From contig CAKSPU010000048.1 of the NCBI GenBank assembly GCA_934486875.1, positions 1-17,171 on the forward strand: 17,171 nt of DNA. Direction: 5' to 3'. How positions within the stretch are numbered: the first letter of the stretch is position 1; every line of letters begins with the position of its first letter. The position numbers and the translations under genes were made by a program. The DNA comes from an uncultured Oscillospiraceae bacterium (lineage in GTDB: Bacteria > Bacillota > Clostridia > Oscillospirales > Ruminococcaceae). The notes under the pieces are model-generated. The model was not told the DNA's origin. It saw only the letters and a list, made by a program, of their open reading frames with translations, and searched no databases. Below, in pieces: positions 1-7,739 of this stretch.

Positions 1-536
1 CCGCTGAGGGGCTTGGCAAAATGTGCGGCAGACTTGGAATGAAGCTGTGTGTGGTCGATGATGTCACCGAAAACGGCGTAAGGATATGCTCGGCGGACAT
101 AAGAAAGTTTATTTCCCTGGGAAATATACGTGAAGCCAACCTCCTGCTGGGTCACGATTATGCTGTTGCGGGAAAGGTCATTCACGGCAGACAGCTTGGC
201 AGACAGATGAATTTTCCCACGGCAAATCAGCTTATGCCCGAGGGCAATGTTATGCCGAAGTTCGGTGTTTACGCCTCATATGCGGAGCTTGACGGCAAGG
301 TTTACAGGGGCATTACCAATATCGGCGTAAAACCCACTGTTGAAAGCTCGGGAGTTCCTCTTGCGGAGACTCATTTCCCGAAATTCTCGGGAGACCTTTA
401 CGGAAGAGAGATAGTTGTGAGACTTTCCGATTTTATCCGTCCCGAAAAGCGCTTCAATAATACAGATGAGCTTCGTGCTCAGATAAATAATGATGTAAAT
501 AAGGTGATGACAGCAGAAATGCTGCCGGAGCTGTAA
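1..536 (+). CDS. ribF: Bifunctional riboflavin kinase/FAD synthetase, C-terminal part (5' truncated by window edge)
   Basis: The reading frame is open from base 3 (Ala-Glu-Gly-Leu-Gly-Lys before the first visible Met at 21), so the gene begins outside the window. What remains is the end of the FAD synthetase domain and the whole flavokinase domain. RibF phosphorylates riboflavin to FMN and adenylates FMN to FAD in the cytoplasm. Visible flavokinase marks are GKVIHGRQLGRQMNFPTAN, whose PTAN binds Mg-ATP; a conserved NIGVKPT segment; ETHF, containing the family's catalytic Glu; and DLYGREIVVRLSDFIRPEKRF near the end. The stop is TAA. gltX follows after 21 nt with no terminator between, so the two are probably co-transcribed. 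Nothing looks broken apart from the window edge. Confidence 0.93.
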   Translation, partial: AEGLGKMCGRLGMKLCVVDDVTENGVRICSADIRKFISLGNIREANLLLGHDYAVAGKVIHGRQLGRQMNFPTANQLMPEGNVMPKFGVYASYAELDGKVYRGITNIGVKPTVESSGVPLAETHFPKFSGDLYGREIVVRLSDFIRPEKRFNNTDELRAQINNDVNKVMTAEMLPEL

Positions 537-557
537 TATAAACTGAAAGGATCTTGT

Positions 558-2027
558 TTGAAAATGGACGTTTCAAAGAGAATACGCACTCGTTTTGCTC
601 CCAGTCCCACGGGCTTTATGCACATAGGCAACCTGCGTACCGCTATCTATACTTATATCATTGCTAAAAAATACGGCGGAGATTTTATTCTCCGAATTGA
701 GGACACCGATCAGGAAAGATACGTTGAGGGCGCTGTTGAGAAGATTTACGACACCCTCAGAGTATGCGGTCTTAACTGGGACGAGGGTCCCGATGTCGGC
801 GGTCCTGTCGGTCCTTATATCCAGTCCGAAAGAATGGGGATTTACAAGGAGTATGCATTAAAGCTTGTTGAGTCGGGTCACGCATACTACTGCTTCTGCA
901 CAAAGGAGAGGATCGACGCTCTTCATAAGGCACAGCAGGAAGCAAAGGTATCAAATATGATGTATGACCGTCACTGCCGTGATCTGCCTGCTGACGAGGT
1001 AAAGAGACTGCTTGATGCGGGCACCCCCTATGTTATCAGACAGAAAATGCCTCTGGAGGGAAGCACCACATTCCACGATGTGCTTTACGGTGATATCACT
1101 GTTGAGAACACAATTCTTGACGATCAGGTGCTTATCAAGGCTGACGGTATGCCCACATACAACTTTGCAAATGTAATTGACGACCACCTTATGGGTATCA
1201 CACACGTTGTAAGAGGAAACGAGTATCTTTCCTCTGCTCCTAAGTACAACCTCCTTTACGAGGCATTCGGCTGGGAGATACCTCAGTACATTCACGTTGA
1301 GCACATTATGAGAGATGCACAGCACAAGCTCTCAAAGCGTGACGGCGATGCATATTTCGGCGATTTCGTTGAAAAGGGCTTTTATGTTCCCGCTATCATC
1401 AACTACATTGCTCTTCTCGGCTGGGCTCCCAAGGGCGAAAACGAGATATTCTCCCTTTCAGAGCTTGTTGACGAGTTTGATATCAGCGGACTTTCAAAGT
1501 CTCCTGCTGTTTTCGATATCGTCAAGATGAAGGCTATCAATGCGGAGCACCTGAGAAGGCTTTCCCACGATGATTTCAAGGCTCTTGCCCTTCCTTATAT
1601 CCGTCAGACCTGCAAGCGTGAGGATATTGATATAGACGTTCTTATCAACACCCTCCAGCTCCGTACAGAGCTTCTCACCGATATCCCCGAAAAGGTGGAC
1701 TTCATTGACGAGATGCCTGAGTACAGCGATGAGCTTTACTTCAACAAGAAGATGAAAACAAATCCCGAAACAGGTCTTGAAGCTCTTAAAATGCTTCTTC
1801 CCGTTCTCGAGGGCGTTGACGACTGGAACGAGGAGAATATCCACGCAGCTGCATTTGCTGAGATAGAAAAGCAGGGCGTTAAGAACGGTTTTATGCTCTG
1901 GCCTCTCAGAGTTGCACTTTCAGGCAAGCCCCTTACCCCTGGCGGAGGAATAGAGCTGGCGGCTGTTCTCGGAAAAGATGTTACTATCGAGAGAATAAAG
2001 GCAGCCATTGCAAAGCTTGAAAAATAA
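558..2027 (+). CDS. gltX: Glutamyl-tRNA synthetase
   Basis: This cytoplasmic class I synthetase charges tRNA(Glu) with glutamate. In Firmicutes the enzyme is commonly non-discriminating and also charges tRNA(Gln), which I cannot verify here. Class I motifs are present: the HIGH box as HIGN (residues 22-25) after RFAPSPTGF, and the KMSKS box as KLSKR (257-261). A zinc-binding pattern matches that of the E. coli enzyme: C112-x-C114 and Y136-xxx-C140. Length is 489 residues, normal for the family. I chose the TTG at 558 because AAAGGA (546-551) lies 6 nt upstream. The ATG at 564, two codons later, is 12 nt from the same site and is a real alternative; several genes here have 8-12 nt spacing. It is probably in an operon with ribF. 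Confidence 0.96.
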   Translation: MKMDVSKRIRTRFAPSPTGFMHIGNLRTAIYTYIIAKKYGGDFILRIEDTDQERYVEGAVEKIYDTLRVCGLNWDEGPDVGGPVGPYIQSERMGIYKEYALKLVESGHAYYCFCTKERIDALHKAQQEAKVSNMMYDRHCRDLPADEVKRLLDAGTPYVIRQKMPLEGSTTFHDVLYGDITVENTILDDQVLIKADGMPTYNFANVIDDHLMGITHVVRGNEYLSSAPKYNLLYEAFGWEIPQYIHVEHIMRDAQHKLSKRDGDAYFGDFVEKGFYVPAIINYIALLGWAPKGENEIFSLSELVDEFDISGLSKSPAVFDIVKMKAINAEHLRRLSHDDFKALALPYIRQTCKREDIDIDVLINTLQLRTELLTDIPEKVDFIDEMPEYSDELYFNKKMKTNPETGLEALKMLLPVLEGVDDWNEENIHAAAFAEIEKQGVKNGFMLWPLRVALSGKPLTPGGGIELAAVLGKDVTIERIKAAIAKLEK

Positions 2028-2037
2028 TTTACAGCAG

Positions 2038-2082
2038 TACAGCGCTGAGCGGCGAAAATCATTTTTCACTGCTTACGCTGTA
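2038..2082 (+). terminator. Weak stem-loop after gltX, possible terminator
   Basis: TACAGCG (2038-2044) and CGCTGTA (2076-2082) pair, and the stem can extend inward through G-U wobbles (GAGC with GCTT). There is no T-run after it, so this is at best a weak intrinsic terminator or a processing hairpin. It lies 10 nt after the gltX stop and ahead of the next promoter. Confidence 0.3.
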
Positions 2083-2095
2083 TTATCACATAGCT

Positions 2096-2125
2096 TTCAC
2101 ATTTTTGCTGTAAAATTTCTATAAT
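2096..2125 (+). promoter_or_regulatory. Promoter of the Gld-like ABC operon
   Basis: TTCACA (2096-2101; five of six matches to TTGACA) is followed after 18 bp by a perfect TATAAT (2120-2125). Transcription would start near 2132, giving about 70 nt of leader before the preferred ATPase start at 2202. No competing -10 of equal quality is seen in the gap after gltX. Confidence 0.6.
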
Positions 2126-2201
2126 ACTTTTTAGAGTTTCAATGGGATTTTTGATGATTTTTGATAAATCATCATATCCACGGAAAGGAATGAACCGAAA
2201 A

Positions 2202-3290
2202 ATGATAGAGGTCAAAAACCTTACCAAGCATTACGGTGCGAAAAAGGCTGTAGATAATATCTCCTTCACCGTAAATGACGGCGAGATCCTCGGATTTCTC
2301 GGACCTAACGGTGCGGGCAAGTCCACAACGATGAACATACTTACAGGCTACATTTCCTCAACTGACGGCGAAGTGCTTATAAACGGCATCGACATTCTTG
2401 ACAACCCTACCGCCGCAAAAAAGGAGATAGGCTATCTTCCCGAGATACCCCCTCTTTATCCCGATATGTCGGTAAGGGAGTATCTTAATTTTGTGTATGA
2501 CCTGAAAAAATGCAGGATACCCAGAGAGGCTCACATTGAAGATGTGTGCAAGCTTGTAAAGATAACCGATGTTTACGACAGACTGATAAAGCACCTTTCA
2601 AAGGGCTACAGACAGCGTGTGGGTATGGCACAGGCACTTATCGGAAACCCCAAGATACTCATTCTCGATGAGCCTACGGTAGGTCTTGACCCCAAGCAGA
2701 TACTTGATATCAGAAATCTTATCAAGAGACTGGGTAAGAAGCACACTGTCATTCTTTCCTCCCATATACTTTCCGAGATACAGGCTGTCTGTGACCGTAT
2801 CGTTATCATAAGCAAGGGCACTATCGTTGCGGACGATACCACTGAGAACCTGACAAAGACAGTTTCCGATGACCTGAGATACACCGCAAGGATCGACGGT
2901 CCCCGTGATGAGATAGTGAAGCTTATCAAGGGAATAAAGGGCGTTGAGAATGTTACCGCCGAGATGGAAAGAGAGCCCGGCGCATTCGATTATGAGATCG
3001 AGGTCGAGGAAAATTCCGACATCAGACGTGAGCTTTTCAAGCGTCTTGCAGAGCGAAACTGGTATATGCTCGGACTTAAGTCCAACGAAATGACCCTTGA
3101 AGATATCTTCCTTAAGATAACAATGGGCAGCGATGTCAAGGTCGGCGCAAAGCCTGTTGACGAAAAGACCCAGAGAGAGCTTATGGAGCAGGTATCGGGT
3201 GCTGTTCTTGCGGCTGACGCTGTAAGCAGTATGAAAAAATCCGATGACGGTGCAGAGCCCGAAAGTGAAAGCGACGGAGGGGACGAATAA
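2202..3290 (+). CDS. ABC transporter ATP-binding protein, GldA-like
   Basis: This is the cytoplasmic ATPase of an ABC-2 type transporter. With the ATG at 2202 (362 residues) the motifs are: Walker A GPNGAGKST (34-42), signature LSKGYRQRVG (132-141), Walker B ILILDEP (152-158) and H-loop His188. The Q-loop region reads GYLPEIPPLYPDMSVREYL, with the E-P form typical of Gld-like and related multidrug-type ATPases. After the ATPase core come a roughly 70-residue accessory region and an acidic Glu/Asp/Ser-rich tail. I reject earlier in-frame starts at 2142 (no ribosome site) and 2190 (ATG abuts AAAGGA with no spacer). The 2202 start has AAAGGA 12 nt upstream and begins as MIEVKNLTKHYG, as the family does. 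The stop overlaps the permease start by one base (TAATG), so translation is likely coupled. The substrate is unknown. Confidence 0.9.
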   Translation: MIEVKNLTKHYGAKKAVDNISFTVNDGEILGFLGPNGAGKSTTMNILTGYISSTDGEVLINGIDILDNPTAAKKEIGYLPEIPPLYPDMSVREYLNFVYDLKKCRIPREAHIEDVCKLVKITDVYDRLIKHLSKGYRQRVGMAQALIGNPKILILDEPTVGLDPKQILDIRNLIKRLGKKHTVILSSHILSEIQAVCDRIVIISKGTIVADDTTENLTKTVSDDLRYTARIDGPRDEIVKLIKGIKGVENVTAEMEREPGAFDYEIEVEENSDIRRELFKRLAERNWYMLGLKSNEMTLEDIFLKITMGSDVKVGAKPVDEKTQRELMEQVSGAVLAADAVSSMKKSDDGAEPESESDGGDE

Positions 3291-3997
3291 TGGGCGCAAT
3301 TTATAAAAGAGAAATGAGGGCGTTTTTCACATCGCCTATCGCATACATCTATCTTGCGATTTTTTACGTAATAAGCGCATTCTATTTTGTTGGCAACAAC
3401 ATTATGGGCGCTACCACGGATATGTCCTACGCTTTCCTCGGCATATTTATGATAATTATGCTGTTTATCCCACTTCTCACAATGAGACTTATGTCCGATG
3501 AAAAGAAGCAGAAAACAGATCAGGGACTGCTTACGGCTCCCGTTAATCTTGCCGAGATAGTCCTCGGAAAATTCTTTGCCGCAGCTACCGTTTTTATTAT
3601 CGGTATGGCTATCTACATTCCCTACGTGCTTGTTCTTTTAAAGCTTGCGGGAGGTCTTAACTGGGCTGCTGTTATCGGAAACTTCGTGGGACTTCTCCTT
3701 GTGGGAACATCATTCATCTCGATCGGACTTTTCGTTTCATCTCTCACAGAGATACAGATAGTTGCTGCGATCGTCAGCCTTCTTATCAACTTCCTGCTCT
3801 ATATGATAGACATTTTCGCATCAAGAGTTACCTTTGCTCCTCTTAAGCAGGTAATGGTGGCAGTGGGCTTCTATAACAGGTACACCGAGTTTACTCAGGG
3901 TATCCTTAATATCACAAGCGTTGTATTCTTTATCAGCGTTATCTTTATTTTCAATTTCCTTACGGTAAGGGTGCTTGAGCGCCGCCGCTGGAGCTGA
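3290..3997 (+). CDS. ABC-2 type permease, GldF-like
   Basis: A 235-residue integral membrane protein with six hydrophobic segments, roughly residues 17-34, 45-65, 95-117, 125-150, 155-175 and 208-228. After the second segment it carries the ABC-2/Gld permease signature RLMSDEKKQKTDQGLLTAPV, a version of the usual 'R-x-x-S-E-E-K-x-x-G-T-x-E-x-L-L-T-x-P' motif that follows the coupling region. It overlaps the ATPase stop by one base and has a purine-rich GGAGGGG site inside the ATPase end, so it is co-translated with it. It would form the membrane pore with the ATPase. It ends with a positively charged ERRRWS cytoplasmic tail. The transported substrate cannot be inferred. Assignment to the GldF-like group rests on the gene order and this signature. 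Confidence 0.88.
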   Translation: MGAIYKREMRAFFTSPIAYIYLAIFYVISAFYFVGNNIMGATTDMSYAFLGIFMIIMLFIPLLTMRLMSDEKKQKTDQGLLTAPVNLAEIVLGKFFAAATVFIIGMAIYIPYVLVLLKLAGGLNWAAVIGNFVGLLLVGTSFISIGLFVSSLTEIQIVAAIVSLLINFLLYMIDIFASRVTFAPLKQVMVAVGFYNRYTEFTQGILNITSVVFFISVIFIFNFLTVRVLERRRWS

Positions 3998-4026
3998 GTG
4001 ATTTTAACTGAAAGGAATGAATAAAA

Positions 4027-5616
4027 ATGGCTAAAAAGAAAAATGAAGCTGAGATAAATACAGCCGAAGTCAAAGCAGCCGAGACTGCTTCTGCTGACGG
4101 CACTGCTGCAAAGGCTGAGAAGAAAAGCTTTAACAAAAGGAAGCTGAAATACGGTTCTATCGCCGCAGCTATCACTCTTATCGTTATCGCTATAGTTGTC
4201 CTTATAAATGTTATCTTCAACATTGCTTCCAACAAGGTCAATATGTCCATCGACCTTACTGCAAACGGCAATTTTGAGATATCCCAGCAGACTATCGACT
4301 ATCTTGATACATTAAATCAGCCTGTAAATATAGTTTGTCTTTCCGACGAACTCACTTTCCAGACTGCCACATACATCTACTACAAGCAGGCGTATGAGGT
4401 GCTGAAAAAGTACACCATTTACAGCGATCAGATAGACCTGAAATTTGTGGATATGGTCTCCGACCCCACATATGCCGAAAAGTATAAGGATTCCTACAAG
4501 GGCGAGATATCTCAGTACAGCATTATCGTTGAAAATCCTGCCAACGGACGTATCAAGGTTTTCGGCATCGAGGATCTTTACAACACCGAATCCCAGTTTG
4601 ATTACAGCAGCTTTTCATATGTAACTGTTCCCGTTTCCTCAAAGGCGGAGCAGGAGATAACATCGGCAATTATGTATGTTACCGATCCCGACCCCATTAA
4701 GGCAGTCGTATTCAAGAGCGAGACCTCGGGCACATCTTACGACAATGTTTACAACCTCCTTGCCGCAAACGGATACGAGGTCAGCGAAATGGATCCTCTT
4801 TCGGGAACTATCCCTGAGGACACAGATGTTGTGGTTATAAATGCCCCTCTTAATGACTATGATTCTTCCGTGATAGATATGCTGTACTCTTTCCTTGACA
4901 ATGACGGAAAGCTCGGAAAAAATCTTATCTATTTTGCGGATTACAGCCAGAAAACCACTTCAAACATCAACACATTCCTCGAAGAATGGGGCGTTAAGGT
5001 CGAGGACGGTATCGTTGCTGACAGCGATGTTAACAACCTCCAGAGCCAGAACCTCTATGTTATCCGTGATTACATCACAGAAAATGACTACTCCACAAAC
5101 CTTGCTTCCGCATCTCTTCCCGTAATTGACTTCCAGTCAAGACCCCTTACACTTCTCTTTGACACAAAGGATTCAAGAAGCACAGTTGCTCTCCTCCGGA
5201 CAAAGGACACAGCGTTCATTATGACCGATGCAGTTCAGGAGGCTATCAAGAGCGGCGACACATCGGGCATTGAGTACGGCGTTCAGACCACAATGGCTCT
5301 CGGAAGAAAGCACACCTTTGACGCTGACAACAATATGATATTCAGCAATGTTCTCGTTGTCGGCTCTTCCGAAACTCTGGACGAAAGCTTCACTTCCACC
5401 ACATACTTCAACAACGGTGATTACTTTATTTCCGTTGTAAACACAATGGCAGGCAAGAACAGCGGTATCTCTATCGTTGCCAAGGACCTTGGCTCCGACA
5501 GCTTCGATATCGACCAAGGAACAGCCAACAGATATTTCATTGTTTTTGTGGTTGCCGTTCCTGTAGTTGTTCTTATCATCGGCACAGTGGTATTTATCAG
5601 AAGGAGAACCAAGTAA
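4027..5616 (+). CDS. GldG-family ABC transporter auxiliary protein
   Basis: 529 residues, start ATG with AAAGGA (4011-4016) 10 nt upstream. Architecture: a cytoplasmic, highly charged Lys/Ala/Glu-rich stretch (1-42), a transmembrane helix (about 43-67), a large extracytoplasmic region (about 68-502), and a C-terminal helix (about 503-524) followed by RRRTK. The extracytoplasmic part has the GldG/ABC_transp_aux pattern: an early NFEISQQTIDYLDTL region, then IKAVVFKSETSG and a later DTDVVVINAPLNDYDSSVIDML segment resembling a glutamine-amidotransferase-like Rossmann fold with no catalytic residues visible. In Flavobacterium gliding machinery GldA, GldF and GldG work together. In Clostridia the same trio occurs without gliding, role unknown. 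It is followed directly by a DUF4340 gene (stop and start abut), which supports a four-protein complex. Confidence 0.82.
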   Translation: MAKKKNEAEINTAEVKAAETASADGTAAKAEKKSFNKRKLKYGSIAAAITLIVIAIVVLINVIFNIASNKVNMSIDLTANGNFEISQQTIDYLDTLNQPVNIVCLSDELTFQTATYIYYKQAYEVLKKYTIYSDQIDLKFVDMVSDPTYAEKYKDSYKGEISQYSIIVENPANGRIKVFGIEDLYNTESQFDYSSFSYVTVPVSSKAEQEITSAIMYVTDPDPIKAVVFKSETSGTSYDNVYNLLAANGYEVSEMDPLSGTIPEDTDVVVINAPLNDYDSSVIDMLYSFLDNDGKLGKNLIYFADYSQKTTSNINTFLEEWGVKVEDGIVADSDVNNLQSQNLYVIRDYITENDYSTNLASASLPVIDFQSRPLTLLFDTKDSRSTVALLRTKDTAFIMTDAVQEAIKSGDTSGIEYGVQTTMALGRKHTFDADNNMIFSNVLVVGSSETLDESFTSTTYFNNGDYFISVVNTMAGKNSGISIVAKDLGSDSFDIDQGTANRYFIVFVVAVPVVVLIIGTVVFIRRRTK

Positions 5617-7077
5617 ATGAGATCCAACGTCAAGCTTTTGATAACAGGTGCGGCAGTTCTTGCCGTGCTTGCAGCCGCAGTTGTGCTGCTCAATGTGATG
5701 GGCGGCGATGAAGAGCAGGAAGAGGCGGTAAGCGAAACCACCGCTTCCACCGAAACTCTGTCAAGACTGCTTTATGACAAAGACCCTGCTCAGATAGAAA
5801 ATATCCACGTTTCCAATTCCTCGGGGGAGTATGACATTGTAAAGTATGATGACAGCTCCTGGTTTGTCAAGGATTTTATCGGACTTCCTCACAGCGCAGT
5901 GGCAGTAAATGACATCTGCTCCGATGCTGCGTCATTCACCTCTCAGCAGGTTGCTTCCGAAAATGCGGAGGATATGTCAGTATACGGTCTTGACGCTCCG
6001 AGAGCTGATGTAACTGTCACATTCACCGACAGCGGCGATACAAAGGAGCTGCTCATCGGCAATGATTCTCCCTCCGACGGGCTCACCTATGCGTCTTTCA
6101 AGGGTGAAAAGACCGTTTATGCAGTGAACACATCTGACATTGATATTTTCCTCAATGACAGATTTTACTTCCTTGCAAAAACTGTTTACACTCAGAAGCA
6201 GCCCACAGATGAAAATGACACTACCGATTATTCCAAGATAACGAGCATTACCATTTCCCGCAAGGATATCAACTATGATATCGTTCTTGAATACGATGTC
6301 CGTCAGGACGATGCGGACGCAATTTACGGCAACTCTTCGAGCCACGTAATGACAAGCCCCGTAAGCCTTGACCTCAATCCCGATACTTCCTACAATGTCA
6401 TCAACGATGTTTTTGACCTGACCGCAACGGAGATCGCCGTGGCAGCGCCCACCGACGAGATACTGGAGCAGTTCGGTCTTGCAGACCCCTTCGGAGAGGT
6501 AAGCTTTGACATCACTGGCGGGGATTTCTACCTGCTTATGGGCAATGAATATTACGATGAAAGCGGAAAGGCTCTCGGAAGATACTGTTATGCTGACGGT
6601 ATCGACATAATCTATATGTTCGATTACAGCACCCTTCCCTGGGCAACTGTAATGCCCCTTGACATCACGATGAGTATGATAACCAGCACTTACATCTACT
6701 CTGTCAACACCATTGAGATCGAGACTGCCGACAGCGACACACTGTTCACCCTCAGCGGCGGCAGCGATGATTTCACTGTACAGTGTGACGATGAATCGGT
6801 AACGGCTGACAATTTCAAGGACTTCTATCAGTATATCCTCCGTGCTCCTGCCGAGGAGCTTTACCTGGAGGAATGCACTGACCCTGCGGATATAACCGTT
6901 ACTATCAGTCACGAGTACGGCGTTGACAAGATAGAGTTTATAAGCTCTGACGACAGAAAATCCATTATCAGACTCAACGGCAGAACAAGCTTCAAGTGCA
7001 GAACCGCTTATGTGAACCGTCTTATCGACAATGTGGACAAGCTGCTGAACGGTGAGGATATTGTTTCCACCTGGTAA
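5617..7077 (+). CDS. Membrane-anchored DUF4340-domain protein of the Gld-like ABC module
   Basis: 486 residues. The ATG directly follows the stop of the GldG-like gene (TAAATG), so translation is probably coupled. One N-terminal hydrophobic helix (about 7-28) anchors it, with the rest outside the membrane; no lipobox cysteine is seen. The extracytoplasmic part contains two copies of the DUF4340-like pattern 'Y/F-G-L-x-x-P ... V-x-F ... L-L-x-G-N-x': one around MSVYGLDAPRADVTVTF with LLIGND, and one around QFGLADPFGEVSFDI with LLMGNE. DUF4340 genes regularly sit behind GldG-like genes in Firmicutes, Chloroflexi and proteobacteria. A plausible role is an extracellular accessory subunit of the transporter. 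That is inference from context only; no catalytic motif is recognisable. It is rich in Asp and Thr, as expected for an exported protein. Confidence 0.82.
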   Translation: MRSNVKLLITGAAVLAVLAAAVVLLNVMGGDEEQEEAVSETTASTETLSRLLYDKDPAQIENIHVSNSSGEYDIVKYDDSSWFVKDFIGLPHSAVAVNDICSDAASFTSQQVASENAEDMSVYGLDAPRADVTVTFTDSGDTKELLIGNDSPSDGLTYASFKGEKTVYAVNTSDIDIFLNDRFYFLAKTVYTQKQPTDENDTTDYSKITSITISRKDINYDIVLEYDVRQDDADAIYGNSSSHVMTSPVSLDLNPDTSYNVINDVFDLTATEIAVAAPTDEILEQFGLADPFGEVSFDITGGDFYLLMGNEYYDESGKALGRYCYADGIDIIYMFDYSTLPWATVMPLDITMSMITSTYIYSVNTIEIETADSDTLFTLSGGSDDFTVQCDDESVTADNFKDFYQYILRAPAEELYLEECTDPADITVTISHEYGVDKIEFISSDDRKSIIRLNGRTSFKCRTAYVNRLIDNVDKLLNGEDIVSTW

Positions 7078-7173
7078 GCATTTCGAGCTTTTCCGCGCTT
7101 TGAAAATGATATGATATTAATATTCGGTCGGCAACATCTTTTTAATAAAATTATAAAAATGTTAAAAAACTAC

Positions 7174-7202
7174 TTGATTTTTCTGTACTTTTGTGTTATA
7201 AT
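7174..7202 (+). promoter_or_regulatory. Consensus extended -10 promoter of the 96-residue gene
   Basis: TTGATT (7174-7179), a 17-bp spacer, and TATAAT (7197-7202) preceded by TG-T, an extended -10. The start would lie near 7209, giving about a 140-nt leader before the ATG at 7353. The region 7078-7173 between the DUF4340 stop and this promoter is AT-rich, with no convincing terminator for the upstream operon. Confidence 0.8.
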
Positions 7203-7233
7203 GTTTTAAAGAAGATTTGCAGGCTTTACTAAT

Positions 7234-7318
7234 AACCAATAAAACTGTAGACAAAAAATCTTCGCATAATCCATATATGCAAGATTATGCAAAGATTTTG
7301 TACAGTTTTTAATTGGTT
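7234..7318 (+). repeat. Long imperfect inverted repeat in the leader of the 96-residue gene
   Basis: The left arm 7234-7271 (begins AACCAATAAAACTGTA, ends CATAATC) pairs with the right arm 7283-7318 (begins GATTATGC, ends AATTGGTT) across an 11-nt loop that includes CATATATG. The pairing has about two small bulges and one mismatch over 36-38 nt. It lies entirely inside the predicted transcript, ending about 20 nt before the Shine-Dalgarno. An 8-bp direct copy TTACTAAT abuts the left arm (7226-7233) and recurs at 7326-7333. It could be an RNA regulatory or stability hairpin, or a decayed miniature transposable element. Confidence 0.7.
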
Positions 7319-7352
7319 TTCAGTATTACTAATTTTATAAGGAGGAACAGCT

Positions 7353-7643
7353 ATGAGTGACGCAGCAGAAACAAAAAAGACAGATTTCTTTACCTATAAA
7401 GGCTATCCTTTAGTAAGAAAAGGAGACCAGCTTTATTACGGAAATATGTACGACCCTTATGTTATAATGATGCAGATTATGGAAAAGACAAAGGTCGGCG
7501 ATCTTGATGTTGCAAGCAAGGTCAAAATTTATAAAATGGCTACTGACGAAAAGCTCAATCCTGTAGAAGCTATTATCAAGCAGAGCGAAAAGAGCAGCCT
7601 TTACGAGGCTCTTGATATCGCCTATGCGTGGCTCTCAAGATAA
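7353..7643 (+). CDS. Conserved small protein of unknown function
   Basis: 96 residues, ATG start with a strong AAGGAGG (7339-7345) 7 nt upstream, the most consensus-like ribosome site in the window where most genes use AAAGGA. There is no signal peptide or membrane segment, so it is probably cytoplasmic. Visible elements are a polar N-terminus, a short beta-rich segment FFTYKGYPLVRKGDQLYYGN (13-32), a hydrophobic run YVIMMQIMEKTKV, and a C-terminal helical part ending ALDIAYAWLSR. The pattern 'Y-K-G-x-P-L-V-R ... Y-Y-G-N-M ... A-L-D-I-A-x-x-W-L' resembles short conserved proteins I recall from Clostridia with no assigned function; this recollection was not checked. It has its own strong promoter, a structured leader and a terminator, which suggests a well-expressed and perhaps regulated gene. 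I assign no function. Confidence 0.85.
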   Translation: MSDAAETKKTDFFTYKGYPLVRKGDQLYYGNMYDPYVIMMQIMEKTKVGDLDVASKVKIYKMATDEKLNPVEAIIKQSEKSSLYEALDIAYAWLSR

Positions 7644-7649
7644 AAAATC

Positions 7650-7677
7650 AAAGCTGTCCGAATTTTCGGGCAGCTTT
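7650..7677 (+). terminator. Intrinsic terminator of the 96-residue gene
   Basis: A 12-bp stem, AAAGCTGTCCGA (7650-7661) with TCGGGCAGCTTT (7666-7677), with a single G-U wobble and a 4-nt loop, preceded by A's and followed by a T-rich tail (TTGTGTTGT). It lies 6 nt past the stop codon. Confidence 0.88.
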
Positions 7678-7693
7678 TGTGTTGTATAATATC

Positions 7694-7725
7694 AATGCTC
7701 CGCCATATTTTTATGACGGAGCATT
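7694..7725. terminator. Terminator hairpin of the beta-glucosidase gene, possibly bidirectional
   Basis: AATGCTCCGCCATA (7694-7707) pairs with TATGACGGAGCATT (7712-7725), a 14-bp stem with one mismatch or wobble and a 4-nt loop. It lies 14 nt beyond the stop of the - strand gene that ends at 7740. T-rich sequence follows on the + side (TGTTTAT) and AT-rich sequence on the - side, so it may stop transcription from both directions between these convergent genes. Confidence 0.75.
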
Positions 7726-7739
7726 TGTTTATAGGTCAA

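Noticed and set aside
2598..3299. A 233-codon open frame opposite the ABC ATPase
   Set aside because: It is antisense to a frame with Walker A, signature and Walker B motifs, and has no ribosome site.
5977..6912. A 311-codon open frame on the - strand opposite the DUF4340 gene
   Set aside because: It lies fully inside a gene with clear operon context, has no ribosome site, and its residues do not form any recognisable pattern. It is a by-product of codon bias on the + strand.
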